Positions 17,864-28,207 of a DNA stretch of 48,477 nt are shown here, in pieces; position 1 is the stretch's first letter, and every line of letters begins with the position of its first letter. The DNA is from Intestinirhabdus alba (GTDB taxonomy: Bacteria > Pseudomonadota > Gammaproteobacteria > Enterobacterales > Enterobacteriaceae): positions 1 through 48,477 of the forward strand of contig NZ_WMJZ01000016.1 of the NCBI RefSeq assembly GCF_009711095.1, in the 5' to 3' direction. Both the position numbers and the translations under genes were made by a program. Below the pieces are notes generated by a model that worked only from the letters and a program-made list of their open reading frames with translations, was not told the origin of the DNA and made no database searches.

Positions 17864-18718
17864 ATGATTGCGATTACCGGAGCCACCGGCCAGCTGGGCC
17901 AACACGTTATTGAAAACCTGCTGAAAAGCATCCCCGCGAGCGGGATCGTCGCCATTGTGCGTAACCCGGCAAAAGCGGCCGGCCTGAGCCAGCGGGGGAT
18001 CGCCGTGCGTCAGGCAGACTATAGCGACGAGGCGGCGTTTACCGACGCCCTGACGGGCGTCGACAGGCTGTTGCTGATATCGTCAAGCGAAGTGGGACAG
18101 CGCGCCGCCCAGCACCGCAATGTGATTAACGCCGCGCGCCGCGCCGGGGTAAAATTTATCGCCTATACCAGCCTGCTGCATAGCGATCGCTCCCCGCTGG
18201 CCCTGGCAGGCGAGCATCAGGAGACCGAAAAAATGCTGGCGGACTCCGGTATCGCCTTCGCCCTGCTGCGCAACGGCTGGTATACGGAAAACTATCTGGC
18301 CAGCGTCCCCGTCGCCCTTGAGCACGGCGTTTTTATTGGTGCCGCCGGGGAAGGTAAAATTGCCTCCGCCACCCGCGCCGACTACGCCGCCGCCGCCGCG
18401 CGCGTGGTCAGCGAAGAGGGACACGCCGGTAAGATTTATGAACTGGCGGGCGACGAGGCCTGGACGCTGAGCCAGCTGGTCGCCGGGCTGAACGGGCAGA
18501 GCGGGAAAGCGGTGGTTTATCAGAATCTGAGCGAAGCCGATTTCGCCGCCGCGCTGAAGGAGGCGGGGCTGCCCGCCGGGCTGGCGGAGATGCTGGCCAA
18601 CTCCGACGCCGGGGCCGCAAAAGGCGGCCTGTTTGACGACAGCCATACGCTGAGCAGGCTGATTGGCCGTCCAACCACCCCGCTAGCAGAGAGCCTTAAC
18701 GCGCTGCTCGGAAAGTAA
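17864..18718 (+). CDS. qorB: QorB, NAD(P)H:quinone oxidoreductase 2
   Basis: The 284-residue protein begins with the Rossmann motif MIAITGATGQLGQHVIE, the NmrA/SDR-like atypical GATGxLG signature for NADPH binding. It matches E. coli QorB (286 residues) throughout, including SSSEVGQRAAQHRNVINAA and LRNGWYTENY. It reduces quinones with NADPH. The ATG at 17864 is chosen because AAGGAG lies seven bases before it; an upstream ATG at 17819 would run through the operator region. It is divergent from ytfH, its likely regulator. Confidence 0.95.
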   Translation: MIAITGATGQLGQHVIENLLKSIPASGIVAIVRNPAKAAGLSQRGIAVRQADYSDEAAFTDALTGVDRLLLISSSEVGQRAAQHRNVINAARRAGVKFIAYTSLLHSDRSPLALAGEHQETEKMLADSGIAFALLRNGWYTENYLASVPVALEHGVFIGAAGEGKIASATRADYAAAAARVVSEEGHAGKIYELAGDEAWTLSQLVAGLNGQSGKAVVYQNLSEADFAAALKEAGLPAGLAEMLANSDAGAAKGGLFDDSHTLSRLIGRPTTPLAESLNALLGK

Positions 18719-18978
18719 TTTCACCGCTCCTGCGGACCTTCACTGTATAACGCCGCACGGCCCACAGGAGCCAGAGCGTGCCGGGCATCCCCGCCCGGTT
18801 TAGCGGCGACAAGTCCCCCTTTTTGCTACCGCGCGGCGTTTCTCCGCCTGCGGAAGCAATCCACCGGCAAGGCGCGGCTCCCGATACCTCTTCGCACATC
18901 AGGCGCAGCCTTAAACAATACATACGATTTTTTTCTGCCTACACTTTGCGCAACCTTAAGCGATACGGAAGTGAAAAG

Positions 18979-19944
18979 ATGATTAGCGGCGTGCTGTATG
19001 CTCTGCTGGCGGGGCTGATGTGGGGATTAATTTTTGTCGGGCCGCTGATCGTACCGGACTACCCGGCGGTGCTGCAGTCGATGGGGCGCTATCTGGCACT
19101 GGGCCTGATCGCGTTGCCGCTGGCGTGGTGCGGACGCGCGCGGCTGCGCCAGCTGTCGCGCAGGGACTGGCTGACCGCCCTGGCGCTGACGATGATGGGC
19201 AATCTGATCTACTACCTCTGCCTTGCCAGCGCTATTCAGCGCACCGGCGCGCCGGTTTCAACCATGATCGTCGGCACGCTGCCGGTGGTGCTGCCCCTCT
19301 TCGCCAATCTGCTCTACAGTCGCCGGGACGGCAAACTTCCCTGGCGACGCCTGGTCCCCGCGCTGCTGCTGCCCGGCATGGGCCTGCTGTGCGTCAACGC
19401 CGCCGAGCTGAGTCACGGGCCTTCCGGCGTCGGCGGCTGGCGCTACGCTTCAGGTATCGGGCTGGCGGTGGGGTCCGTGGCGTGCTGGACGTGGTACGCG
19501 CTGCGCAACGCCCGCTGGCTACGGGAAAACCCGGATAAGCCGCCGATGATGTGGGCAACGGCCCAGGCGCTGGTTACGCTGCCGGTGTCGCTGTTGGGCT
19601 ACGCGGCGGCCTGCTTCTGGCTGCACAGCCGGATGCCGGCGTTCGCCCTGCCCTTTGGCCCGCGGCCGGCGGTATTTATCGGGCTGATGGTGACTATCGC
19701 CATCCTCTGCTCGTGGTCAGGCGCGCTGTGCTGGAACATCGCCAGCCAGCGTCTGCCGACGGTAATACTCGGTCCGCTGATCGTTTTTGAAACCCTGGCG
19801 GGGCTGCTTTATACCTTTATTATGCGCCAGGCGTTCCCGCCGTCGTTGACGCTGTTTGGCATTCTGCTGCTGGTGACCGGAGTGGCGATCGCCGTCAGAG
19901 CACGCCCGGAAAAACCACTCACCACAAGACTTTCCAGCCAATAA
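18979..19944 (+). CDS. ytfF: YtfF, EamA/DMT-family inner-membrane transporter
   Basis: From the ATG at 18979 the protein has 321 residues and matches E. coli YtfF in length and start (MISGVLYALLAGLMWGLIFV). An open frame extends upstream to 18778, but that part is intergenic in character and lacks family similarity. About ten hydrophobic segments in two repeats fit the drug/metabolite transporter (EamA) family. The substrate is unproven. The ribosome binding site is weak (GGAAGTGAAAAG). The gene lies between qorB and ytfE in the same direction but probably forms its own unit. Confidence 0.92.
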   Translation: MISGVLYALLAGLMWGLIFVGPLIVPDYPAVLQSMGRYLALGLIALPLAWCGRARLRQLSRRDWLTALALTMMGNLIYYLCLASAIQRTGAPVSTMIVGTLPVVLPLFANLLYSRRDGKLPWRRLVPALLLPGMGLLCVNAAELSHGPSGVGGWRYASGIGLAVGSVACWTWYALRNARWLRENPDKPPMMWATAQALVTLPVSLLGYAAACFWLHSRMPAFALPFGPRPAVFIGLMVTIAILCSWSGALCWNIASQRLPTVILGPLIVFETLAGLLYTFIMRQAFPPSLTLFGILLLVTGVAIAVRARPEKPLTTRLSSQ

Positions 19945-20027
19945 TGTGTTTATTCAGTCAGTTATTAATAATAAGAGGCGGCCATAATAAAAGACTTCTG
20001 CCCCTAAAGGGTTATAGCCTGCGCTAA

Positions 20028-20050
20028 AAGATGTATTTAAAATACATCTT
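20028..20050. promoter_or_regulatory. NsrR operator of ytfE
   Basis: AAGATGTATTT, one central base, then its exact reverse complement AAATACATCTT make a perfect 23-bp 11-1-11 palindrome, the known NsrR site architecture. It lies 26 bp before the ytfE start codon, just upstream of and overlapping a possible -10 TATATT (20050-20055). NsrR itself is encoded at 34078-34545 in this window. Confidence 0.85.
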
Positions 20051-20076
20051 ATATTATTGAGAATGAGGTAACGGCA

Positions 20077-20739
20077 ATGTCTTATCGCGATCAACCCTTA
20101 GGTGAACTGGCGCTTACTATTCCTCGCGCTTCAGCGCTGTTTCGTAAGTACGACATGGATTACTGCTGCGGCGGCAAGCAGACGCTGGAACGCGCCGCGG
20201 CCCGTAAAGAGCTGGATGTTGAGGCGATCGAAGCTCAGCTGGCGCAGCTGGCCGAGCAGCCAATTGAAAAAGACTGGCACGCCGCGCCGCTGGCCGAAAT
20301 CATCGACCATATCATCGTGCGCTACCATGACCGGCACCGCGAACAGCTGCCGGAGCTGATCGTGCAGGCCACCAAGGTTGAACGTGTCCATGCCGACAAA
20401 CCTAACGTGCCAAAAGGTCTGACTAAATACCTGACCATGCTGCACCAGGAGCTGTCCAACCATATGATGAAAGAGGAGCAGATCCTGTTCCCGATGATCA
20501 AACAGGGCATGGGCAACCAGGCGATGGGGCCAATCAGCGTGATGGAGAGCGAGCACGACGAAGCGGGCGAGCTGCTGGAGGTGATCAAGCACATCACCAA
20601 CAACGTTACCATTCCGCCGGAAGCGTGCACCACCTGGAAAGCCATGTACAACGGCATTAACGAAATGATTGACGATCTGATGGAGCACATCAGCCTCGAA
20701 AACAACGTGCTTTTTCCGCGTGCCCTCGCAGGTGAATAA
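20077..20739 (+). CDS. ytfE: YtfE (RIC), di-iron protein for repair of iron-sulfur clusters
   Basis: The 220-residue protein has the N-terminal ScdA_N domain with the cysteine pair C30-C31 in MDYCCGGK. A hemerythrin-like four-helix domain follows with all expected di-iron ligands: H84, H129, E133, H160, H204 and E208. It helps restore iron-sulfur clusters damaged by nitric oxide or peroxide. Start and length agree exactly with E. coli YtfE. The perfect NsrR palindrome upstream predicts strong induction by nitric oxide. A terminator follows at 20777. Confidence 0.97.
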   Translation: MSYRDQPLGELALTIPRASALFRKYDMDYCCGGKQTLERAAARKELDVEAIEAQLAQLAEQPIEKDWHAAPLAEIIDHIIVRYHDRHREQLPELIVQATKVERVHADKPNVPKGLTKYLTMLHQELSNHMMKEEQILFPMIKQGMGNQAMGPISVMESEHDEAGELLEVIKHITNNVTIPPEACTTWKAMYNGINEMIDDLMEHISLENNVLFPRALAGE

Positions 20740-20776
20740 AAAAGACGCCCGAGAGCGTTATGACTGATGAAACATT

Positions 20777-20800
20777 GAGCCGCTCAGCGGCTCTTTTTTT
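20777..20800 (+). terminator. Intrinsic terminator of ytfE
   Basis: GAGCCGC and GCGGCTC form a 7-bp GC stem with a TCA loop, followed by seven T residues (20794-20800), 37 bases after the ytfE stop. Confidence 0.88.
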
Positions 20801-20866
20801 CGCCCGCCTCCGCCCCGCGAGAGTGGCTTACGGGATTGGCGCGCCCGTTTCGGGCGCGCCAACGGG

Positions 20867-22279
20867 CTACTTGCCTGCCGCAGCCATGCGCTTCCGACCA
20901 ACAAACAGCCAGCCCAGCCCCAGCATAATAAACCACAGCGGCGTCACGATTAGCGCCTGACGGGTATCCGCCTCCAGGGTCAGCAGCACCACCACAAAGG
21001 CGAAGAACGCCATGCATACCCAGCACATCAGCTTGCCAAGCGGCATCCGGTAGATCGATTGTTCATGCAGATGCGGACGCCGTTTGCGGTACACCAGGTA
21101 CGAACAGAGAATGATCGTCCAGACGAACATAAACAGGATCGCCGATACCGTCGTGATCATGGTAAATGCGCCGATCACGCTCGGATTCACGTAGAGCATC
21201 ACCACTCCGCCCAGCAGACAGATACAGGAGAAGGTCAGCCCTTTCGCCGGCACCGCGCGCTTAGAGAGCTTCGCGAACGCCTTCGGCGCCACGCCCTCCT
21301 GGGCCAGGCCGAACAGCATACGGCTGGTGGAAAAGACGCCGCTGTTAGCGGACGAGGCCGCGGAGGTGAGCACCACAAAGTTAATCAGGCTGGCAGCGGC
21401 GGGAAGGCCAACCAGCACAAACAGCTCGACGAACGGGCTTTTGGCCGGAGAGACGGAGCTCCACGGGGTGACCGACATAATGACGATCAGCGCCAGCACA
21501 TAAAAGGTGATAATGCGTACCGGAATGGAGTTAATCGCGCGCGGCAGTGATTTCTCCGGATCTTTGGTTTCCGCCGCCGTGGTGCCCACCAGCTCAATGC
21601 CGACAAAGGCGAATACCGCTATCTGGAAGCCGGCAAAGAAACCGCTAACCCCTTTCGGGAACCAGCCGCCATCGTTCCACAGATGGGTGAATGAGGCCTC
21701 AACTCCGGTGGGGGAAGTAAAGTGCATCATCACCATCACCAGCCCGACCACAATCAGCGCCACGATGGCGACGATTTTGATCATCGCGAACCAGAACTCC
21801 ATCTCGCCGAACATCTTTACGGTCGCCAGGTTCAGGCTCAGCAGCAGGACCACCACCGCCAGCGAGGCGACCCAGTCGGAGAGGCCGGGAAACCAGAACT
21901 GGGCATAGGCGGTAATGGCCACCACATCGGCCATGCCGGTCACCACCCAGCAGAACCAGTAGGTCCAGCCGGTAAAATAACCCGCCCACGGGCCGAGCAG
22001 GTCCGAGGCAAAGTCGCTGAATGATTTATATTCCAGATTAGAGAGCAGCAGCTCACCCATTGCCCGCATAACGAAAAAGAGCATAAAGCCGATGATCATA
22101 TAAACAAAAATAATCGACGGCCCGGCGAGGCTGATGGTTTTGCCGGACCCCATAAACAGGCCCGTACCGATAGCGCCGCCGATAGCGATAAGCTGAATAT
22201 GCCGGTTCGTGAGATTACGTCGTAGCGACTGCTCAGCCGGAGCCGGGCTGTCGGCAGCGACTTTTACCTGATCTACCAT
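20867..22279 (-). CDS. cycA: CycA, D-serine/D-alanine/glycine transporter
   Basis: From the ATG at 22279 the protein has 470 residues, the E. coli CycA length, starting MVDQVKVAADSPAPAEQSL. GGAAG lies six bases upstream. The frame stays open to 22360, but the extra 27 residues have no counterpart. The family signature LIAIGGAIGTGLFMGSGKTI in helix 1 marks the amino acid-polyamine-organocation superfamily, and about 12 membrane helices can be followed. It imports glycine, D-alanine, D-serine and the antibiotic D-cycloserine by proton symport. It is downstream of fklB in the same direction but separated from it by a perfect palindromic terminator. Confidence 0.97.
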   Translation of the reverse strand: MVDQVKVAADSPAPAEQSLRRNLTNRHIQLIAIGGAIGTGLFMGSGKTISLAGPSIIFVYMIIGFMLFFVMRAMGELLLSNLEYKSFSDFASDLLGPWAGYFTGWTYWFCWVVTGMADVVAITAYAQFWFPGLSDWVASLAVVVLLLSLNLATVKMFGEMEFWFAMIKIVAIVALIVVGLVMVMMHFTSPTGVEASFTHLWNDGGWFPKGVSGFFAGFQIAVFAFVGIELVGTTAAETKDPEKSLPRAINSIPVRIITFYVLALIVIMSVTPWSSVSPAKSPFVELFVLVGLPAAASLINFVVLTSAASSANSGVFSTSRMLFGLAQEGVAPKAFAKLSKRAVPAKGLTFSCICLLGGVVMLYVNPSVIGAFTMITTVSAILFMFVWTIILCSYLVYRKRRPHLHEQSIYRMPLGKLMCWVCMAFFAFVVVLLTLEADTRQALIVTPLWFIMLGLGWLFVGRKRMAAAGK

Positions 22280-22439
22280 GTTTTTCTTCCTGTACCTGTC
22301 TGTCAGTTGTGTTTGGACTCTGCGGCCCTTGGTGCGTCTATGATACGACGATCCTGTCATCAGGACTTATCGATATTAGGTAACAATCGGCGGGTTGAAT
22401 ACAATGATTTAAATACAATGTTAATTATATGTTTAATTT

Positions 22440-22455
22440 GAGTGACACATCACTC
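22440..22455. promoter_or_regulatory. 16-bp dyad in the cycA upstream region
   Basis: GAGTGA and TCACTC flank CACA, giving a perfect 6-4-6 inverted repeat about 160 bp before the cycA start. The spacing is too short for a normal CRP site. The 311-bp gap between cycA and fklB contains nothing else I can interpret apart from the fklB terminator. Confidence 0.3.
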
Positions 22456-22551
22456 TGTTACCGCGAATTAGTTCACAAAGCCACGCGCAGCGCTTATCTT
22501 ACAAAACAAAAGGCGAGGCTCGATCCCGTGAAGAAGTTAATGACCTTATAG

Positions 22552-22581
22552 CTGCTCCTCTCCCGGCCGGGAGAGGAGCAG
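22552..22581 (-). terminator. Perfect 30-bp palindrome after fklB
   Basis: CTGCTCCTCTCCCGG is followed directly by its exact reverse complement, ten bases after the fklB stop. As RNA it would fold into a very stable hairpin. No T-run follows on the minus strand, so it may act as a Rho-independent end with help or as an mRNA 3' stabiliser. Confidence 0.6.
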
Positions 22582-22591
22582 AAGCCGCCGC

Positions 22592-23212
22592 TTATAAAAT
22601 ATCCAGCAGCTCAACCTCAAACACCAGAGTGCTGAACGGCGGGATAGACGCGCCGGCACCGCGCTCGCCATAGGCCAGCTCCTGCGGAATCGTCAGTTCC
22701 CATTTGGAGCCTACCGGCATCAGGGTAAGCGCCTCGATCCAGCCGGGGATCACGCCGTTCACCGGGAACTCCGCCGGTTCGCCGCGCGCCACGGAGCTGT
22801 CGAACACCGTGCCGTCGATCAGCTTGCCGGTATAGTGTACGCGAACGCGATCGGTACGCGCCGGGATTGTCCCTTCGCCCTGGGTCAGTATGCGGAACTG
22901 CAGCCCGGATTCCGTGCTGTTGACGCCCTCTTTCTCACGGTTCTCTTCCAGGTATTTTACGCCGTCGGCGGCCATCGACTGGAAACGCTCGCGGCGCGCG
23001 GCGTCGGCGCGTTCATGAATTTCACGCAGCGCACGGTGCACGACGTCAACCGGCACGGCAGGCTGCTTGCCTTCCAGCGCGTCGGCGATACCGGCAACCA
23101 GCGCTTCAGGCAGCAGCCCCTGCAGCCCGGATTCGCTCAGCTGCTGTCCTACCTGCAAACCAATGCCATAGCTCGCTTGCGCTTCGATCGTCTCAAAAGT
23201 GGGGGTGGCCAT
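22592..23212 (-). CDS. fklB: FklB, FKBP-type peptidyl-prolyl cis-trans isomerase (FKBP22)
   Basis: The 206-residue form from the ATG at 23212 matches E. coli FklB. A second ATG directly before it (23215) and a frame open to 23326 exist, but the family start is M[15 protein letters not shown]. The N-terminal ~90 residues form the helical dimerisation domain ([18 protein letters not shown]). The C-terminal ~110 residues form the FKBP domain with [18 protein letters not shown] and [20 protein letters not shown]. No signal peptide is present, fitting a cytoplasmic proline isomerase that aids folding. AAGGA lies seven to eight bases upstream. Confidence 0.96.
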   Translation of the reverse strand: MATPTFETIEAQASYGIGLQVGQQLSESGLQGLLPEALVAGIADALEGKQPAVPVDVVHRALREIHERADAARRERFQSMAADGVKYLEENREKEGVNSTESGLQFRILTQGEGTIPARTDRVRVHYTGKLIDGTVFDSSVARGEPAEFPVNGVIPGWIEALTLMPVGSKWELTIPQELAYGERGAGASIPPFSTLVFEVELLDIL

Positions 23213-23426
23213 CATATTTCCTTTCATCGGAGGTAAAGTAGCGGGCAGCATATCAGCCGAGCCACCTGGGGTAAAACTTTGTCGCAGGAAGGATGACAAA
23301 TCGCGGGGAAAAAGAAACAATAGCATAACCGTTGTCGGGTCACGAAAGCGGACGGTACAAAAGCATCATAACGTTAGCTCGCATACGCTATGATTGAGGA
23401 ACGCAACGCGGAGCAGGAGGAAAGCC

Positions 23427-24059
23427 ATGCCCGGGCGCTTTGAACTGAAACCAACCCTGGCGAAAATCTGGCATGCGCCGGACGATTTTCGCCTTATGGA
23501 CCCGCTGCCGCCGATGCACCGACGCGGCATTATCGTGGCCGCTATCGCCCTGATTATCGGCTTTCTGCTTCCTTCCGATAACACCCGCAACGCGCCCGTT
23601 GTGACGCGCGAGGCGCAGCTGGATCTCTCTTCCCCCTCTCCGTCAGCAGAAGCACAGCCGGTTGTCCCGCAGAACGATATGGATCGGCTCGCACCTGTCG
23701 CCCCGGAGCCGGTTGATGAGGGCGAGCCGGAAGCGGCCTCGTCCCAGGCCCAGCCTTTCCAGCAGGCGGATGACGTTGACCAGCAGTGGCGTTCGTACCG
23801 CGTCGAGGCCGGTAAAACCCTGGCGCAGCTGTTTCGCGATCGCGGCCTGCCGCCAACGGACGTATACGCCATGGCAAAGGTGGAAGGCGCGGGCAAGCCG
23901 CTAAGCAACCTGAAAGAGGGGCAGAAGGTGAAAATCCGCCAGAACGCCAGCGGCGTGGTGACGGGCCTGATTATTGAAGCCGGAAACGACGCGCAGGTGC
24001 TGTTCATCCGCCAGCCGGACGGCAGCTTTATCCGGGCGCACCAGGGCCGCACCCCTTAA
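23427..24059 (+). CDS. ytfB: YtfB, OapA-family glycan-binding cell-division protein
   Basis: From the ATG at 23427, with AGGAGG six bases upstream, the protein has 210 residues and starts MPGRFELKPTLAKIWHAP, as in E. coli. A cytoplasmic N-terminus with a conserved amphipathic segment leads to a membrane helix (about residues 34-51, GIIVAAIALIIGFLL). A Pro/Glu/Gln-rich periplasmic linker and a C-terminal OapA/LysM-like domain (WRSYRVEAGKTLAQLFRDRG) follow. E. coli YtfB localises to the septum and binds glycans. It is divergent from fklB. Confidence 0.93.
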   Translation: MPGRFELKPTLAKIWHAPDDFRLMDPLPPMHRRGIIVAAIALIIGFLLPSDNTRNAPVVTREAQLDLSSPSPSAEAQPVVPQNDMDRLAPVAPEPVDEGEPEAASSQAQPFQQADDVDQQWRSYRVEAGKTLAQLFRDRGLPPTDVYAMAKVEGAGKPLSNLKEGQKVKIRQNASGVVTGLIIEAGNDAQVLFIRQPDGSFIRAHQGRTP

Positions 24060-24118
24060 CCGAACGGCGCGCCGCCAGCTTCTGCTTCCCTGGCGGGCGC
24101 GCCAGAAGCGGCCGGCGT

Positions 24119-25051
24119 CTATCCTTTGCGCACCTTATTGACCCACCAGATCCCCGAACAGACCAGCACCAGCGCAACCGCATATTTCGGCTCAAAAATA
24201 TTCTCGCTGAGGAAGATGGCCGACAGCACGCTTCCCGCTACCGGGATCAGGAAGTTAAACGGCGCAATCATCCCCACGCGATTGTATTTCAGCAGAATGC
24301 TCCACAGCGCAAAGGCCACCGAAGAGAGCAGGGTCAGATAGCCGAGGATCGCAATCGAAGAGAAGCCGTGCACGGTAAGCGTGCCGCCGCAGGCATAGCC
24401 GCCGGCCACCAGCACCAGCCCGCCGAGGCCCAGCTGCCAGCCGGTCATCACCGTCGGGTCGATGGTCTGCGAGATGCGCTTACCGTACAGGGTGGCGGCG
24501 GAAAGAATAAAGGCCGCCAGCACCACCGAACCATCACCCGGCAGGCTAAAGCTGAAGTCCATTAATCCACCGTTAAGGTTCACCACCATTACCCCCACGA
24601 AGCCGAGAATACAGCCAAGGGTTTTGTTATAGCTGAGTTTATCGTTCTGGTAGATAAAGTGCGCCAGTAGCACGCTGAAGAACGTTCCGGTGGCGTTCAT
24701 GATCGAGCCCTTCACCCCGGTAGTAAACGCCAGGCCCATGTAAAAGAAGGTGTATTGCAGCGAGGTCTGGGTCAGCCCCAGCAGCGTCACCTGCCCGAAC
24801 TGACGCGGGCTGAGTCGGCAGATGGGCTTACGCTGGATCAACGCCAGCAATAGCAGCAGCAGCCCTGCAAACAGGAAGCGGTAGCCGGCAAAAACAATTT
24901 TGGAGGCGATATCGTCCGTTGCAATATGGAATATCTCATAGCCACTCTTGATGGCCGGATAGGCGCTTCCCCATAGCAAACAGCACAAGGCTGCACTCAG
25001 ATAAACAATATTTTTACGGGCAAAAACCGAGGGCGTAAGAGGGGTATCCAT
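24119..25051 (-). CDS. EamA/DMT-family transporter, additional to the E. coli gene order
   Basis: The 310-residue protein has ten hydrophobic helices in two EamA repeats. Helix 1 contains LSAALCCLLWGSAYPAIKSG, with the LWGS.P signature of the family; the second repeat is around VVLAAFILSAATLYGKRIS to LLSSVAFALWSILLKY. Substrate unknown; family members export amino acids or metabolites. The ribosome binding site is weak. It lies between ytfB and rplI, where E. coli K-12 has yjfZ and ytfA remnants, so this stretch is variable between species. Base composition resembles its neighbours, giving no sign of recent transfer. Confidence 0.88.
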   Translation of the reverse strand: MDTPLTPSVFARKNIVYLSAALCCLLWGSAYPAIKSGYEIFHIATDDIASKIVFAGYRFLFAGLLLLLLALIQRKPICRLSPRQFGQVTLLGLTQTSLQYTFFYMGLAFTTGVKGSIMNATGTFFSVLLAHFIYQNDKLSYNKTLGCILGFVGVMVVNLNGGLMDFSFSLPGDGSVVLAAFILSAATLYGKRISQTIDPTVMTGWQLGLGGLVLVAGGYACGGTLTVHGFSSIAILGYLTLLSSVAFALWSILLKYNRVGMIAPFNFLIPVAGSVLSAIFLSENIFEPKYAVALVLVCSGIWWVNKVRKG

Positions 25052-25148
25052 GTAATTTACCGGAAATAAAATTATGTTTTATTTTATTATCCAGAATCTT
25101 GCCATGAAAGCTACCATACAAGGAAAAGATTTAGCGGTACGGAAAAGC

Positions 25149-25175
25149 AAAACGCCGGCGCGAGGCCGGCGTTTT
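25149..25175. terminator. Terminator of the rpsF-rplI operon
   Basis: AAAACGCCGG at 25149-25158 and CCGGCGTTTT at 25166-25175 form a perfect 10-bp stem 25 bases after the rplI stop. On the minus strand the hairpin ends in TTTT. By symmetry it could also work from the right. Confidence 0.8.
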
Positions 25176-25199
25176 GACGCTATCACAGCGTGGAGTCGA

Positions 25200-25661
<462 letters not shown>

Positions 25662-25690
25662 TCAAAGTCGTATTAATGGACCGTGACCGA

Positions 25691-26237
<547 letters not shown>

Positions 26238-26242
26238 CAGGA

Positions 26243-26735
<493 letters not shown>

Positions 26736-26736
26736 C

Positions 26737-26765
26737 ATAATACTGGCGGCGGCCGCTAAACTCAA
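26737..26765 (-). promoter_or_regulatory. Sigma-70 promoter of the rpsF operon
   Basis: On the minus strand, TTGAGT (26760-26765) and TATTAT (26737-26742) are separated by exactly 17 bases, placing the transcript start immediately upstream of the S6:S18 leader. Confidence 0.65.
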
Positions 26766-26888
26766 GGCGATTGTCTGATTATTTGTCAGGCCGCCGTTCT
26801 TGCGCACCGGACCGCCATAGTGATTCATCGTATCTGCGCCCTTCCGGCACGGCCGGCCGCGCGCCTCCGAAGACGCGGTATCGCATTG

Positions 26889-27638
26889 TTAAAGATGCTG
26901 GCGAAAAAAGCCGATTGTGGTCGCCAGCGCCTCCGGCGTGATGCGATGGCGAACCCCCGCCTCCCACACGCAGGTAAGATGCTGATCCAGCCCCGCCTGC
27001 CCCAGCGCCTGCTGCAGGCGGGAAGTTTCCACGGCGGGTACAACGTCATCCTCCTCACCGTGCCAGAGCAGCAGCGGCCTGCCGGCCAGCTGCGGCAGCC
27101 GATGCGTCACCTCCCAGTCGGCCAGCGGAGCAATGATGCGGGCAAATTCCGCCTGCCGGACGGGCGTATCCGGCTCCAGCGGCGGGAACAACGTACGGGC
27201 AAGCCGGGTGAAGTAACCTGAACCCATCAGGCTGGCGACGCACTTAACGTCCTGATGGCGTGCCATGATCCCCAGCGCCGTCATTCCGCCCATCGAGGCA
27301 CCGCCAACCGCAAGCCGCCCCTCCGACAGCCAGTTTTCCGCCTCGATGGCCCTGCGCAGTCCGGCAAATTCCTGCATATTCTGCAGCAGTATCTGCCAGA
27401 ACCGGCCCATCCGCCCCGGCGCGTCGCCGGTAAAACGCGCGCCGTGATCGGGCGCATCCGGCATAATGACCCGAAACCCCGCCTGCGCCAGCGCAACGGC
27501 AAAATAGCTGTAGACCAGCGCGGAGGAGGTGAAACCATGGTAGAAGACGAGGCAGGGGAGCGGCGTGCTCCCCTTCCCCGAAGGAAAAGCATGGAGGACA
27601 TCGCGATCCGCAAGCTTACGTGTTTCAATTTCCGTCAT
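26889..27638 (-). CDS. yjfP: YjfP, alpha/beta-hydrolase esterase
   Basis: From the ATG at 27638 the protein has 249 residues, as E. coli YjfP; ten extra upstream codons are rejected. FYHGFTSS forms the oxyanion-loop region, GGASMGGM carries the nucleophilic serine, and DDVVPA and GVRHRITPEAL contain the probable acid and histidine of the triad. E. coli YjfP is a carboxylesterase able to hydrolyse short acyl esters and has been tied to sugar efflux; the natural substrate is uncertain. It is divergent from bsmA. Confidence 0.94.
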   Translation of the reverse strand: MTEIETRKLADRDVLHAFPSGKGSTPLPCLVFYHGFTSSALVYSYFAVALAQAGFRVIMPDAPDHGARFTGDAPGRMGRFWQILLQNMQEFAGLRRAIEAENWLSEGRLAVGGASMGGMTALGIMARHQDVKCVASLMGSGYFTRLARTLFPPLEPDTPVRQAEFARIIAPLADWEVTHRLPQLAGRPLLLWHGEEDDVVPAVETSRLQQALGQAGLDQHLTCVWEAGVRHRITPEALATTIGFFRQHL

Positions 27639-27737
27639 AACTAACGCCCCTTTTTTCCGGCAAGCCACGGCATACGAAACAGCGCAGGCGGTTGGCTTTA
27701 GCCGTAATTCATAATGTTGAGAGCTGGATTACGCTTT

Positions 27738-27763
27738 CGCGATATTTTCATTCGAAAATCGCG
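27738..27763. promoter_or_regulatory. Hairpin/dyad in the yjfP-bsmA intergenic region
   Basis: CGCGATATTTTC and GAAAATCGCG are complementary apart from one bulged A and enclose ATTC. It lies about 100 bp upstream of both divergent start codons, a good place for an operator. The binding protein is unknown. Confidence 0.35.
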
Positions 27764-27855
27764 TGAGGCATAACATTTTACGAACATTCATCCAAAGAAT
27801 ATTTAATGAGGTATTACAATAACGGCTACCAGGAAACAGGAAACGAGAAAGCGCT

Positions 27856-28158
27856 ATGCGTCTGCTTGCCTCCGTACTGCTTGCCGCGCTTATCAGCGGC
27901 TGTAGCGTGCTTCAGGGGACACCACAGCCCCCGCCGGCGGCAGCCGATCGGCCACAGGAAATTCGTCGCGATCGGACGCAGGGACTACAGCGAATGGGCA
28001 GCGTCACCGCGCTGGTTCGGGGTTCTCCGGATGATGCGGTGGCTGAAATCCGGGCCAAAGCCGCTGCCGCACAGGCTGATTATTACGTTATTGTTATGGT
28101 GGATGAAACCATCGTAACAGGCCAGTGGTATGCACAGGCGATTCTGTATCGTCAATAG
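27856..28158 (+). CDS. bsmA: BsmA (YjfO), DUF1471 lipoprotein
   Basis: The 100-residue protein has a lipoprotein signal (MRLLASVLLAALISGCS, lipidated cysteine 16) and a DUF1471/YhcN domain (QRMGSVTALVRGSPDDAVAE to YYVIVMVDETIVTGQWYAQA). In E. coli BsmA influences biofilm formation and resistance to peroxide and acid stress. The gene runs in the same direction as yjfN, a second DUF1471 gene, with an ERIC-like element between. The leader contains GAGAAAG as a modest ribosome binding site. Confidence 0.92.
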   Translation: MRLLASVLLAALISGCSVLQGTPQPPPAAADRPQEIRRDRTQGLQRMGSVTALVRGSPDDAVAEIRAKAAAAQADYYVIVMVDETIVTGQWYAQAILYRQ

Positions 28159-28207
28159 CGTTCTGTTTTACCGCGCGTTGCGCTTTTATACGTTCGCCTG
28201 AGCGCTT

